DNA from: Grimontia sedimenti
Lineage (GTDB): Bacteria > Pseudomonadota > Gammaproteobacteria > Enterobacterales > Vibrionaceae
NCBI RefSeq assembly: GCF_011045095.1
Contig: NZ_JAALDL010000013.1
Location: forward strand, 104,899 to 168,898
Direction: 5' to 3'
Length of the DNA: 64,000 bases
The notes beneath the pieces are model-generated. The model ran no database searches. It was not told where the DNA came from and saw only the letters and a program-made list of their open reading frames with translations. Below, in pieces: positions 19,708 to 29,438 of the stretch; within the stretch, counting starts at the first letter, position 1; the number at the start of each line of letters is the position of its first letter. The position numbers and the translations under genes are program-made.

Positions 19708-20784
19708 ATGGAAAGGATTGACGTAAGCTTAGGCGACAGAAGTTACCCTATTTCTATCGGTGCAGGATTGCTGTCCGATCCCGCGTATTTTTCTGATGCC
19801 CAAGGTCGTCGCGTGGTGGTGGTCTCGAATGACACCGTCGCACCGCTTTATGCGGACCTTCTTATGGAAACCCTGAACAAAGCTGGCGGTGAGCCAGCTT
19901 TGTTGACCCTGCCGGATGGCGAGCAATACAAAACTCTCGACACCTTTAACACCATTAATACCTTCCTGCTCGAAGGCAATTACGGCCGTGATGTGCTGAT
20001 TGTTGCTTTGGGCGGCGGTGTGATTGGTGATGTGGTCGGCTTTGCGGCAGCGTGTTACCAGCGAGGTGTGGACTTTATTCAGGTTCCAACCACTTTGCTT
20101 TCCCAAGTAGATTCTTCTGTTGGTGGTAAAACCGCAGTGAATCACCCTCTGGGCAAAAACATGATTGGTGCTTTTTACCAACCTAAAGCCGTTGTCATCG
20201 ATATCGATGTCATGCAAACCCTGCCTCAACGCGAGTTTGCAGCGGGTATGGCAGAAGTCATCAAATACGGCATCATTGCCGATCCAGAATTCTTCGTTTG
20301 GTTAGAAGATAACTACCAGCCACTCAACGCCTTAGAGGCTGAAGCCTTGGTGTATGCGATCAAGCGTTGCTGCCAAATCAAGGCAGATGTGGTGGCAGAA
20401 GATGAAAAAGAATCCGGTGTTCGTGCTTTACTGAACCTCGGACATACCTTCGGGCACGCGATAGAAGCGGAAATGGGTTATGGCAACTGGCTACACGGTG
20501 AAGCCGTTTCTGCGGGTACTGTCATGGCTGCTGTTACCGCGGTACATCAACAATTGCTGACACAAGAAGATGTTAGCCGTATCACTTCCTTGCTCGAAAA
20601 AGCCAATCTCCCCGTGAAAGCACCCGCAACCATGGGCTATGATGCCTTTATTAAACACATGAAACGCGATAAAAAAGTGCTTTCCGGGCAACTACGTTTC
20701 GTGCTGCCAACCTCCATTGGTACAGCCGAAGTGGTTGCGAACGTGACTCCTGAAACGCTTGCTGAGGTCATTAAGACACACTAA
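19708..20784 (+). CDS. aroB: 3-dehydroquinate synthase
   Basis: Converts DAHP to 3-dehydroquinate, step two of the shikimate pathway, using NAD and a divalent metal. The 358-residue enzyme contains [16 protein letters not shown] for NAD binding, [21 protein letters not shown], and the metal ligands in EVIKYG and [15 protein letters not shown] 19708 has AAAGGA upstream. It is the second gene of the aroK cluster, with damX starting 13 bases after its stop. Confidence 0.97.
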   Translation: MERIDVSLGDRSYPISIGAGLLSDPAYFSDAQGRRVVVVSNDTVAPLYADLLMETLNKAGGEPALLTLPDGEQYKTLDTFNTINTFLLEGNYGRDVLIVALGGGVIGDVVGFAAACYQRGVDFIQVPTTLLSQVDSSVGGKTAVNHPLGKNMIGAFYQPKAVVIDIDVMQTLPQREFAAGMAEVIKYGIIADPEFFVWLEDNYQPLNALEAEALVYAIKRCCQIKADVVAEDEKESGVRALLNLGHTFGHAIEAEMGYGNWLHGEAVSAGTVMAAVTAVHQQLLTQEDVSRITSLLEKANLPVKAPATMGYDAFIKHMKRDKKVLSGQLRFVLPTSIGTAEVVANVTPETLAEVIKTH

Positions 20785-20796
20785 GCGGGTTTGTAT

Positions 20797-22323
20797 ATGA
20801 CAGGCTCCCATGAAATGATTGCGTTGGATCTGGATAGCCAGATCCAACTTTTATCTAGAATCCAATTTCTTACCCGATTCAGCTCCAACCTTGTTCAGAT
20901 CACTGGTGAGCCTGGGGCGGGCAAAACGTGGCTCAGCGAACGATACCTCGAAAACTGGGCAAACGAACCCATCCAATCTCTTCTAATCTGTAATCCGAGC
21001 CAGCAGGATGCTCAGCATCGTGCCATTATTCTCAGACAAATCGTGCGTGATGGTGTCTTCAACGAGCAAGACTCGATGCTGCAAAGCCTCGATTACATGC
21101 TCGAAGGCCGAAGTGTTCACGCTTTGGTCGTGATAGATGACGCGCAGCGCTTGAGTGCCAATCTTATCGCAGAGCTTTGGGCGCTCGTGACCGAAGCGCA
21201 GCAGCGTGACAACTGGCAGATTAACATCCTGTTATTTAGCCTGCGTGGCAAGCTCAACAAGTGGCTTCACAAAGTGTCTTATGGCCAGGGTGTGAAACCT
21301 TTGGAGTTGGAAATCAGCCCGCTGGCAGACAATGAGCGAGAAATGTTCATTGAAGTCATGATGGTCAGTCGCCAGCTTGATGCTGCCCAACGGCGCGCGC
21401 TCAAACAAAAAGCCGCATCATTGCCTTCTTTACCCGGAGCCCTTCGTGGGCTGGAACAGCAGGAGACCACTGCAATGGAAGAAAAGAAACGTCGCTCGCC
21501 CCTCCCTTTGATTTTGCTGGTGGTGCTGTTGTTAGTATTGGGTGGTGGCTTGGTGTGGTGGGCATTGAATCCCCAGATGGCATCGGAAGAGACGACTGAG
21601 TCTGTTGTGCCGGATGGCGTGAAAGAGCTTTCCGCTATTCTGGATGAAAAAGAAAAGGAAATGGCGGCGCAACAAGGTGAAGATCAAGATGGTGAACAGG
21701 CACTGAACAGCAATGCGCAAGTGACAGACGACACTGCGGCCTTGCCGGAGACGCCATCGGTTGAAGGCATGACGGTTGGACGCCGCGATGAAAACCGCCG
21801 TATTGTGGTGCCTGATCGCGTGGTAGACGCCATCATTGATGAGCAGGCTGTCGGAGGTGACGGCACGAGCGCGGTTGAAGAACCGCTTATCCCTGAGTTG
21901 GTGCCACCTTCTGAAACCACTGTGCGCGTTGAACCCACACAGCCAGAAGCGACAGCAGAGGCTGTGACTGAAGAAGCGGCTGCGGTGGCACCTTTGTCGC
22001 CGCCGGCAACCAATGCCGATGTGCCTCTGGCTAATCAGTTGCTATTGACGGTTCCTGAATCGCGCTACGCCCTTCAACTCGCGGCATTGCAATCCAAGCA
22101 GGCGGTAAACGAGTTTTTGCAACAATATGCGATTGCTGACCGCGCACTGGTGTACGAAACCCGCCGAAACGGTGAACCATGGTTTATGGTGCTGCTGGGT
22201 GACTACCCTTCGGTCACAGAGGCGCGACGTGCAGAATTGCAGCTTCCGGCGAATATTCAGGCGCTGACCCCTTGGGCTAAATCTTTCGTTCAGATCCATA
22301 AAGAAATCGGACTGGTTAACTAA
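20797..22323 (+). CDS. damX: Cell division protein DamX (AAA ATPase + SPOR)
   Basis: A septal-ring protein of the inner membrane. An N-terminal AAA-type ATPase domain (about residues 20-215) has the Walker A motif GEPGAGKTW and Walker B ALVVIDDAQ. A single membrane helix follows (PLPLILLVVLLLVLGGG, about residues 229-245). A long acidic, low-complexity periplasmic linker is next, and a C-terminal SPOR domain (about 420-500, YALQLAALQSKQAVNEF) that binds denuded septal glycan. ATG 20797 is chosen over TTG 20791. It sits between aroB and dam as in E. coli. Confidence 0.92.
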   Translation: MTGSHEMIALDLDSQIQLLSRIQFLTRFSSNLVQITGEPGAGKTWLSERYLENWANEPIQSLLICNPSQQDAQHRAIILRQIVRDGVFNEQDSMLQSLDYMLEGRSVHALVVIDDAQRLSANLIAELWALVTEAQQRDNWQINILLFSLRGKLNKWLHKVSYGQGVKPLELEISPLADNEREMFIEVMMVSRQLDAAQRRALKQKAASLPSLPGALRGLEQQETTAMEEKKRRSPLPLILLVVLLLVLGGGLVWWALNPQMASEETTESVVPDGVKELSAILDEKEKEMAAQQGEDQDGEQALNSNAQVTDDTAALPETPSVEGMTVGRRDENRRIVVPDRVVDAIIDEQAVGGDGTSAVEEPLIPELVPPSETTVRVEPTQPEATAEAVTEEAAAVAPLSPPATNADVPLANQLLLTVPESRYALQLAALQSKQAVNEFLQQYAIADRALVYETRRNGEPWFMVLLGDYPSVTEARRAELQLPANIQALTPWAKSFVQIHKEIGLVN

Positions 22324-22425
22324 TCCGCCTTGGTAATGACAAGGCACGAATTTACGCTGATTGATGGTTAAAAATGAGATACAATCCGCCACCTTTCGAG
22401 CAGCAGTGGTGGTGGATACACATTA

Positions 22426-23259
22426 ATGAAAAAGCATCGTGCCTTTCTTAAGTGGGCCGGGGGTAAGTATTCTCTGGTCGACGATATCCGCAAGCACCTG
22501 CCGGAAGGAAAAAAGCTGATTGAACCATTCGTTGGCGCAGGCTCTGTGTTTCTGAACACAGACTACGACCAATACCGTCTGGCGGACATCAATCCGGATC
22601 TGATTAATCTCTATAATCTTCTCAAGAAAGAGCCGGAGCGTTACATCGAAGACGCCAAGCGCCTGTTTACCCAAGAGTACAACCAGAAATCAGCGTATCT
22701 GGCGATTCGTGAAGAATTTAACCAAACGAAAGATCCGTACCTTCGTTCCCTGTACTTCCTGTACATGAACCGCCATGGTTTTAACGGCCTGTGTCGTTAC
22801 AACAAAAAAGGCGGCTTCAACGTGCCGTTTGGTTCATACAAGAAACCTTACTTTCCTGAGGCTGAGCTCGAGTTTTTTTCTGAGAAAGCAAAGAAAGCGA
22901 CCTTTGTATGTGAAGGGTATCAGCAGAGTTTCAAAAGTGCCCGCCGTGGTAGCGTGATTTACTGCGATCCACCTTATGCGCCTCTGTCGACGACGTCCAA
23001 CTTCACGACCTATGCGAGCGGCGGTTTCAGTTTGGACGACCAGGCATTGCTGGGTGAGTGGGCGCGCAAAGTGAGTATCGAGAAAAATATTCCGGTGCTG
23101 ATTTCAAATCACGACACTGCGCTGACCCGAAGCTTGTATCATGGCTCTCACTTCAATATGGTGAAAGTAAAACGCACCATTAGCCGTAATGGTGGTGGGC
23201 GCAATAAAGTGGATGAATTGCTGGCACTGTTTGCTCCAGACGTATCAGAGCTTCTTTAA
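22426..23259 (+). CDS. dam: DNA adenine methyltransferase (GATC)
   Basis: Methylates adenine N6 in GATC, controlling mismatch repair and replication timing; in Vibrio it is needed for chromosome II replication. The 277-residue enzyme shows the AdoMet motif FLKWAGGKYSL near the N-terminus, LIEPFVGAGSVFLNTD, and the catalytic DPPY with Asp at residue 181. Length and motif positions match E. coli Dam. It lies 102 bases after damX. Its stop codon overlaps by 4 bases the stop of a convergent DUF2970 gene, so no room exists for a terminator between them. Confidence 0.97.
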   Translation: MKKHRAFLKWAGGKYSLVDDIRKHLPEGKKLIEPFVGAGSVFLNTDYDQYRLADINPDLINLYNLLKKEPERYIEDAKRLFTQEYNQKSAYLAIREEFNQTKDPYLRSLYFLYMNRHGFNGLCRYNKKGGFNVPFGSYKKPYFPEAELEFFSEKAKKATFVCEGYQQSFKSARRGSVIYCDPPYAPLSTTSNFTTYASGGFSLDDQALLGEWARKVSIEKNIPVLISNHDTALTRSLYHGSHFNMVKVKRTISRNGGGRNKVDELLALFAPDVSELL

Positions 23260-23489
23260 TTTGGCGTGATGAGCGACACCAAGCCCATCAGCCCCAGCAC
23301 AAACACCAAGACAAACACGAAACCGACAACGATATAAGGCACCATGCTGGCTTGCTGAAAATCCCGTTGTCGGTTTTTGTCTGACTGCACGCCAAACATC
23401 GCTGCAAACACGCTTTTCACTACATCCATCATGCCCACTTTATCCTGTTGCGGTTTGTCGTTATCCATTGAGTGATCTTCGCCATTCAT
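23256..23489 (-). CDS. DUF2970 small membrane protein
   Basis: A 77-residue protein of unknown function. A charged N-terminus is followed by the amphipathic segment VVKSVFAAMFGVQSDKNRQRDF and then one strongly hydrophobic helix (about residues 51-72) ending near the C-terminus. That layout is the DUF2970 signature. The start at 23489 has GGGAT at a fair distance; ATG 23468 is an alternative that would shorten it by seven residues. It is convergent and overlaps the end of dam. It may associate with the inner membrane; its role is unknown. Confidence 0.8.
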   Translation of the reverse strand: MNGEDHSMDNDKPQQDKVGMMDVVKSVFAAMFGVQSDKNRQRDFQQASMVPYIVVGFVFVLVFVLGLMGLVSLITPN

Positions 23490-23598
23490 CTTGATTAATC
23501 CCAGCTTAGAACAGGGGCAAGGGCAGCGTCTGTCCCAGCTTCAAAATTCAGAGGTTATGGTTTGAATCAGAGGATCTGATAAGACAGATGCCATGCAA

Positions 23599-23649
23599 TC
23601 GGGTAGAATTGCGCCGAAATTCGGGTAACACCGACACCACTTTCGGGTA
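23599..23649 (+). repeat. Three TCGGGTA direct repeats at an exact 22-bp period
   Basis: TCGGGTA occurs at 23599, 23621 and 23643, each 22 bases apart, about two helical turns, so all three face the same side of the DNA. They lie directly upstream of rpe. This could be an operator array; no known regulator comes to mind. Confidence 0.5.
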
Positions 23650-23676
23650 ATGCCAATTTACAGTGAGGCTTATAGG

Positions 23677-24351
23677 ATGAAGGATTTTCTCATTGCACCG
23701 TCGATCCTCTCGGCGGATTTCGCACGTTTAGGTGAAGACGTTGAACGCGTACTGGCAGCAGGTGCTGACGTGGTGCACTTCGATGTGATGGACAATCACT
23801 ATGTCCCGAACCTCACCTTTGGTGCGCCAATCTGTAAAGCGCTGCGCGACTACGGCATTACTGCACCCATCGATGTTCACCTGATGGTGAAACCTGTTGA
23901 CCGAATTATCCCAGATTTTGCCAAGGCCGGTGCCAGCATGATCACCTTCCACGCGGAAGCGAGCGAACACATCGACCGTAGCCTGCAGCTGATCAAAGAG
24001 CATGGCTGTCAGGCAGGTCTGGTGTTTAACCCAGCGACGCCGCTGCACTATCTGGATCACGTGATGGACAAGCTCGACATGATCCTGCTGATGTCCGTTA
24101 ACCCAGGTTTTGGCGGTCAATCTTTCATTCCTGAAACCCTGAATAAACTGCGCGAAGTGCGTCGTCGTATTGACGAGAGCGGTCGCGATATTCGCCTCGA
24201 AATCGACGGCGGCGTAAAAGTAGATAACATCCGTGAAATCGCAGAAGCGGGCGCAGATATGTTTGTCGCAGGCTCGGCAATCTTCGGTCAGCCGGATTAC
24301 AAAGCTGTGATTGACGAAATGCGCGCGGAACTGAGCAAAGTAGGAAAATAA
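23677..24351 (+). CDS. rpe: Ribulose-phosphate 3-epimerase
   Basis: Interconverts ribulose 5-phosphate and xylulose 5-phosphate in the pentose phosphate pathway. The 224-residue TIM-barrel enzyme starts [21 protein letters not shown] and has metal ligands in [24 protein letters not shown] and [11 protein letters not shown], with the catalytic Asp in LEIDGGV. ATG 23677 fits homologues and has AGG upstream; an ATG at 23650 was rejected. It is followed by gph after only 3 bases, so the two are probably co-translated. Confidence 0.97.
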   Translation: MKDFLIAPSILSADFARLGEDVERVLAAGADVVHFDVMDNHYVPNLTFGAPICKALRDYGITAPIDVHLMVKPVDRIIPDFAKAGASMITFHAEASEHIDRSLQLIKEHGCQAGLVFNPATPLHYLDHVMDKLDMILLMSVNPGFGGQSFIPETLNKLREVRRRIDESGRDIRLEIDGGVKVDNIREIAEAGADMFVAGSAIFGQPDYKAVIDEMRAELSKVGK

Positions 24352-24354
24352 ACC

Positions 24355-25053
24355 GTGACGGTAAACTTTGACGACATCAAATACATTGCCTTTGATCTGG
24401 ACGGAACGCTGGTAGACAGCGTGCCGGATCTGGCGGAAGGTATTCGCATGGCATTGGCAGATCATGATTTGCATTCACCAACTGACGATGAAGTGCGTAA
24501 CTGGATTGGTAACGGCGCAGAAATCATGCTCAAGCGTGCCCTGAGCCAAAGCGTCACTATCAAGGCTGATATTGATGAAGCGCTGTATCAAAAAGTCCGT
24601 GAGCGTTTTGATTTCCACTACGCAAACAATGGCCATGACAAAACCATCGTCTACCCGGGCGTGAAAGAAACCCTGACGGCTCTGAAAGCGGCGGGTTACA
24701 CCCTGGGCATTGTGACCAACAAACCGTATCAGTTCGTGCCAGAGATTTTGGCGGATTTGAATCTGGCGCAGTTCTTCACTGACGTGATTGGCGGTGATTC
24801 CCTGCCAACCAACAAGCCGGACCCTGAAGGCTTGTTCAGTCTGCGTGACAAGCATGGCCTGAACAACGAAAACATGCTGATGGTAGGCGATTCGAAAAAC
24901 GATATCCTCGCCGCGAAAAATGCAGGTTTCGCTTCTGTGGGCCTGACTTACGGATATAACTATGGTGAGCCAATCAGCGACAGTGCACCGGAATTTGTCG
25001 CTGACCACTTCAACCAGCTTTTAACGGTTCTCAGCACCGAAAAAACAGCGTAA
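24355..25053 (+). CDS. gph: Phosphoglycolate phosphatase
   Basis: Dephosphorylates 2-phosphoglycolate, clearing a product of DNA repair. The 232-residue HAD-family protein has the catalytic motif I AFDLDGTLVDS near residue 13, motif II around IVTNKP, and motif III/IV KPDPEG...MVGDSKNDI. The start is GTG 24355, three bases after the rpe stop. It belongs to the rpe-gph-trpS group. Confidence 0.96.
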   Translation: MTVNFDDIKYIAFDLDGTLVDSVPDLAEGIRMALADHDLHSPTDDEVRNWIGNGAEIMLKRALSQSVTIKADIDEALYQKVRERFDFHYANNGHDKTIVYPGVKETLTALKAAGYTLGIVTNKPYQFVPEILADLNLAQFFTDVIGGDSLPTNKPDPEGLFSLRDKHGLNNENMLMVGDSKNDILAAKNAGFASVGLTYGYNYGEPISDSAPEFVADHFNQLLTVLSTEKTA

Positions 25054-25083
25054 ATTAAAGCTTCGACTATTTTCTCGAAATGA

Positions 25084-25105
25084 CAGCCAGCAGCGATGCT
25101 GGCTG
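25084..25105 (+). other. GNRA-loop hairpin in the trpS leader
   Basis: CAGCCAGCA and TGCTGGCTG form a perfect 9-bp stem around the tetraloop GCGA, 26 bases before the trpS start. No T-run follows, so it is not a standard terminator. Confidence 0.6.
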
Positions 25106-25131
25106 AATTGACTGACAGGAACAGAAAGAAC

Positions 25132-26148
25132 ATGAGTAATCCTACGACCAAACCCATTGTACTTAGCGGTGTTCAGCCATCAGGCGAACTCAGTATCGGC
25201 AACTACATTGGAGCTTTGCGTCAGTGGGAGCAAATGCAGGATGATTACGATTGCCAATACTGCATCGTAGACCTGCATGCGATCACTGTTCGTCAGGAAG
25301 CAGAAAAGCTGCGTGAAGCGACACTGGACTCACTGGCACTGTGCTTGGCTGTGGGCGTAACCCCAGAGAAAAGTAACCTTTTCATCCAGTCTCACGTGCC
25401 TGAGCATGCGCAACTGGGTTGGGTTTTGAACTGCTACACCCAAATGGGCGAGCTGAACCGCATGACCCAGTTCAAGGACAAATCAGCACGCCACGCGGAA
25501 AACATCAATGCCGGTCTGTTTGGTTATCCTGTGCTGATGGCAGCGGATATCTTGTTGTACCAAGCGAATCAGGTGCCAGTCGGTAACGACCAGAAACAAC
25601 ACCTGGAACTGGCGCGCGATATCGCGACCCGTTTCAACAATGTGTATGGCGAGGTATTCACAGTACCAGAACCTTACATCCCACAAGTGGGTGCGCGTGT
25701 GATGAGCCTGCAGGATCCGACTAAGAAGATGTCAAAGTCGGATGATAACCGCAACAACGTGATTGGCCTGCTGGAAGACCCGAAAGCGATTGCCAAGAAA
25801 ATCAAACGTGCAGTGACTGACTCCGACGAGCCACCACGTGTGCTGTTTGATATCGAGAGCAAGCCGGGTGTTGCCAACCTGATGGGTCTGATGTCTGTGG
25901 CGACCGGTAAAACGTTCGCAGAAATCGAAGCGGAATACGAAGGCAAGATGTACGGCCACCTGAAAACTGACACTGCTGATGCTGTGGTTGCTATGTTGGA
26001 GCCAGTGCAAACCCGTTATCAGGAGTTCCGTGCTGACCGAGCATATCTGGATCAGGTGATGAAAACCGGTGCAGAAAAAGCGTCTGCACGCGCAGCCGAA
26101 ACACTGAAGAAAGTGTATGAGGCAGTAGGCTTCGTTGCTCGTCCATAA
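25132..26148 (+). CDS. trpS: Tryptophanyl-tRNA synthetase
   Basis: Charges tRNA-Trp with tryptophan. This class I synthetase of 338 residues has the HIGH-like motif in [14 protein letters not shown] and the KMSKS motif in [14 protein letters not shown] 25132 is chosen because homologues begin close to [12 protein letters not shown] and an AGGAACAG sequence lies upstream; an in-frame ATG at 25096 falls in the leader hairpin. It ends the dam-rpe-gph-trpS stretch at a strong terminator. Confidence 0.97.
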   Translation: MSNPTTKPIVLSGVQPSGELSIGNYIGALRQWEQMQDDYDCQYCIVDLHAITVRQEAEKLREATLDSLALCLAVGVTPEKSNLFIQSHVPEHAQLGWVLNCYTQMGELNRMTQFKDKSARHAENINAGLFGYPVLMAADILLYQANQVPVGNDQKQHLELARDIATRFNNVYGEVFTVPEPYIPQVGARVMSLQDPTKKMSKSDDNRNNVIGLLEDPKAIAKKIKRAVTDSDEPPRVLFDIESKPGVANLMGLMSVATGKTFAEIEAEYEGKMYGHLKTDTADAVVAMLEPVQTRYQEFRADRAYLDQVMKTGAEKASARAAETLKKVYEAVGFVARP

Positions 26149-26172
26149 TCACCAGATGGAAACATGAAAAAA

Positions 26173-26201
26173 AAGCAGCGAATTCTCGCTGCTTTTTTTA
26201 T
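26173..26201 (+). terminator. Intrinsic terminator after trpS
   Basis: AGCAGCGA and TCGCTGCT pair around ATTC, followed by T7. A run of A before the stem makes it usable in both directions. The remaining 200 bases up to the nuclease gene show no gene. Confidence 0.9.
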
Positions 26202-26416
26202 TTTCGACACCATTCCCTTCACGTTCTTCTCCAATTCCTCCGCCTTATGGCTATTTTGTTGTTATCTGAAACTGTTGATTGCGGAACGCCATTCTGATTA
26301 TTGAGTGACGCCTCACTCCTGAAATGCAAACTTGGGGATTTCATCACTTAAATGACATGTTGAGCTGTTAAATCATTTGCAGTGTTTATGACTTCACTCG
26401 CAAATAAGGACAGCAA

Positions 26417-29230
26417 ATGAAGATCTTTACATGGAGCCCATTGGCTCTAGCTCTCAGTGCAGCACTCCCGGTCAGTGCTGATGTGATCATCACGGAATAT
26501 GTCGAAGGCTCCTCTAACAATAAAGCTATCGAACTGACCAATACCGGTTCAACGGAAGCTTCTCTCGACAACCTCTCGCTTAAATTAGCCTTCAATGGTG
26601 CCACCAGTTTTGGTAACACGATTGCACTTTCCGGCACTCTGGCTGCTGGCGAAAGTTATGTCGTTGCCAATAGCAGTGCAACGGGTGAAGTCACCGGCGT
26701 CAGTCAACAAACTTCTGGTTCGCTTTCTTTCAATGGCAATGATGTGGTGGCCTTGGTCGATGAAAATGACAATGTGCTCGACAGCCTTGGCCAACTCGGT
26801 AACAGCAGCAACTATGGCAAAGATGTCACGCTGCGTCGCATAGAAGGCAGCACCGGACGTACAGATGCGTCTTCAGCCTTTGACGCCTCAGATGAATGGC
26901 AGTCTTTTGCTCAGAACACTTTTGATGGTCTGGGGTGTGGCGGTGTTGACGCTTGTGATGGCGGTGGTGGAGGTGGCGGCACCTTCAGCTGTGAAGGTGA
27001 AACCTTGACGCCAACCTATGCGATTCAAGGCAGTGGTGATCGCAGCCCGTTGGTACCGGATGGCAGCTTTGAAGCAGAAGGAACCTACTATGTTGAAGGT
27101 GTGGTAACAGCGGTTACCGAAAGCCTTTACAAAGGTTTCTGGCTGCAAGATGCCAATGGTGATGGTGATAGCGCGACCTCTGACGGCTTATTCATCTTCA
27201 CGGGTGATGCGCCGCAGGGCATTGAACCGGGTATGCAGGTGTGTGTCGCGGGTACAGTGAAAGAGTTCTTCAACCTGACTGAACTGGATGCCACTGACAA
27301 GCAGTGGGAAGTGATTGATACCGTGGGTGAACTGCCAGTGACTGATTTCGCGGTAGAAGACGGCGAAACACTGGATGAAGCGCTTGAGCGTCACGAAGGC
27401 ATGAAAGTGCGTCTGACACAGGAAAGCGATTTGGTTGTCACCCGTAACTTCGGTTTCGACTTCGATGCTTTCCGTAACAACATGGTACTGTCATACGAAG
27501 CGCCAAACTTCAAGCCGACTCAACTTTACATCGCGGGCTCTGAGGAAGCAGCGGCATTGGCGGCAGCAAATGATGCCAACCAGTTGTTTGTGGAGTCTGA
27601 CCGCAAAGCGCCTGACGGTGTCGTGCCTTACTTCCCGGGTCTCGATGCTGAGCAAGGTTATATCCGTGTTGGCGATACCGTCACCAACCTTGAGGGTGTG
27701 ATTGGTTACAGCTTCAGTGATTACCGTCTGGTGGTGACCAATGAGCTGGTGGCGAGTGACTTCGTGCGTGAAGAAGACCGCACCGCAGCGCCAGAAGCGT
27801 TTGCTGACACCAACCTGAAAGTGGCCAGCTTCAACGTACTGAATTACTTCACCAGTGCGAGTGCGATTGGCGGCGATCTCAACGTGACCTGTCAGGATCA
27901 GGCAGATGCTGATGCTTCCAGAGGTTGTAACCGTGGTACCAAAGACGCCGCAGAGTTCGCGCTGCAGCAGGCAAAAATTGTCAATGCATTGACCGCCATG
28001 GATGCAGACATCGTTGGCCTAATGGAAATCGAAAATAACGGTTTCGGTGAAAATGGTGCACTGGCAAATTTGGTGACTGAGCTGAACGCCCAGTTTGCTG
28101 ATGGAGCGGATCACTACGCGTATGTGACCCCTGCAGAAGCCGATTTGACCGAAGGTGCATTCCTTGGCAGTGACGCCATTCAGGTAGCGTTGATTTACCG
28201 TCCAGCGCGCGTAGAGCTGAAAGATGATGCCATGGTTATCCGTATGCCAGAGCAACATATCAGTGGTGAAAACCCAGACGGTGAAACCCGCCAGTTGGAC
28301 AAATTCCAGCGTGATAGCTTACTGCAAACCTTTGGTGTGAAAGATCAAAGCCTGTCAATTGCGGTCAGCCACTTCAAGTCTAAGGGGTCAGGTTGTTACG
28401 AAGACTGGGTCGCCGGTGAATTTGACGATGACCCGGCAGATCTTCAGGGTCGTTGTAACGAGTTCCGCGTTTCGGCGGCAGAAACACTGGGTAATGCACT
28501 GGCAGGTGTTGAAGGTGATATCATCGCCTTGGGTGACTTCAATGCTTACGGCCAGGAAGATCCGATGCGTGTGATGACAGATTACGATGCAGACACAGCA
28601 GAGCGTAAAATTGTGACCGCAGCAGGGACTTCTATCGCCGGTGAAACTTTGGATGAAACCGCGCGAGAAGTGGGTGATGGTTTTGGTTACATCAACCTCG
28701 CCAGCTACGTATTGGGCGATGAAGCCTTCTCTTACACTTTTGATGGTGAGCTCGGCAGTCTCGACCACGCAGTGGGTAATGCCAGCGTGCTGGAGAAAAT
28801 CACAGGCGTGGAGGACTGGCACATCAACTCGGTGGAAAGCACCCTGTTTGAGTATTCCAGCCGTTTCACCGGTGATTTGGTCAAATCGACCAACCCTTAC
28901 TCCTCTTCAGATCACGATCCTGTGATTGTTAGTCTGAACTACCCAGATCCGGTTCAGAAGTTCAAACTTCGCTTCAAGAACAAGAGCATCTTCTGGGTTC
29001 AGCCAACGGTGAATGGTTATGTTGACGAAGATCGTCCGTGGCTGCGTTGGAAAACTAACCGTAAATATAATCAAAACAGCGAGTTCCTGAAAGAACTCGG
29101 CGTGAGTTACGGCGATACCGTTGAGCTGGGCTACCGCTTGTGGGGCTTTATCGCCATCCCTTGTGGTGACGCAGTACTGGAAGAAAACACACGCGCTGTG
29201 TTTAAAGGATTCCAGTGTAAGATCAAATAG
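26417..29230 (+). CDS. xds: Secreted ExeM/NucH-type DNA endonuclease (Xds-like)
   Basis: An extracellular nuclease likely to digest environmental DNA for phosphate or to trim biofilm DNA. The 937-residue protein has a signal peptide (cleavage near LPVSADV), a lamin-tail domain (about 21-150), a Gly-rich linker, an OB-fold region (about 190-440) and an endonuclease/exonuclease/phosphatase domain (about 465-845) with NLKVASFNVLNYF, GLMEIENNG, ALGDFNAYG and SSDHDP. The position next to trpS matches my memory of V. cholerae VC2621 (Xds). The last 85 residues lack the GlyGly-CTERM anchor common in this family and instead form a compact domain with a Cys pair. The symbol is by synteny. Confidence 0.9.
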   Translation: MKIFTWSPLALALSAALPVSADVIITEYVEGSSNNKAIELTNTGSTEASLDNLSLKLAFNGATSFGNTIALSGTLAAGESYVVANSSATGEVTGVSQQTSGSLSFNGNDVVALVDENDNVLDSLGQLGNSSNYGKDVTLRRIEGSTGRTDASSAFDASDEWQSFAQNTFDGLGCGGVDACDGGGGGGGTFSCEGETLTPTYAIQGSGDRSPLVPDGSFEAEGTYYVEGVVTAVTESLYKGFWLQDANGDGDSATSDGLFIFTGDAPQGIEPGMQVCVAGTVKEFFNLTELDATDKQWEVIDTVGELPVTDFAVEDGETLDEALERHEGMKVRLTQESDLVVTRNFGFDFDAFRNNMVLSYEAPNFKPTQLYIAGSEEAAALAAANDANQLFVESDRKAPDGVVPYFPGLDAEQGYIRVGDTVTNLEGVIGYSFSDYRLVVTNELVASDFVREEDRTAAPEAFADTNLKVASFNVLNYFTSASAIGGDLNVTCQDQADADASRGCNRGTKDAAEFALQQAKIVNALTAMDADIVGLMEIENNGFGENGALANLVTELNAQFADGADHYAYVTPAEADLTEGAFLGSDAIQVALIYRPARVELKDDAMVIRMPEQHISGENPDGETRQLDKFQRDSLLQTFGVKDQSLSIAVSHFKSKGSGCYEDWVAGEFDDDPADLQGRCNEFRVSAAETLGNALAGVEGDIIALGDFNAYGQEDPMRVMTDYDADTAERKIVTAAGTSIAGETLDETAREVGDGFGYINLASYVLGDEAFSYTFDGELGSLDHAVGNASVLEKITGVEDWHINSVESTLFEYSSRFTGDLVKSTNPYSSSDHDPVIVSLNYPDPVQKFKLRFKNKSIFWVQPTVNGYVDEDRPWLRWKTNRKYNQNSEFLKELGVSYGDTVELGYRLWGFIAIPCGDAVLEENTRAVFKGFQCKIK

Positions 29231-29248
29231 TCGTCGACTTATCCTGCC

Positions 29249-29277
29249 ACAGGCTCCTTCGGGAGCCTGTTTTTTTC
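29249..29277 (+). terminator. Intrinsic terminator after the nuclease gene
   Basis: ACAGGCTCC and GGAGCCTGT pair around the stable tetraloop TTCG and are followed by T7. Confidence 0.93.
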
Positions 29278-29438
29278 CGCCCTTTTAATGGGTTGCCTGC
29301 AGAATCTTGACTAAGCTTTAGAAATGTCTCACGGACAAATCAATGTCTTGTATTTGTGATGCTGCGTGTCAGGCACCCGAGAAATTCCGGCTGTCAGTGC
29401 ACAGGTGAGGCATCACCATTTTGGCTTCGGAAGCTTTC

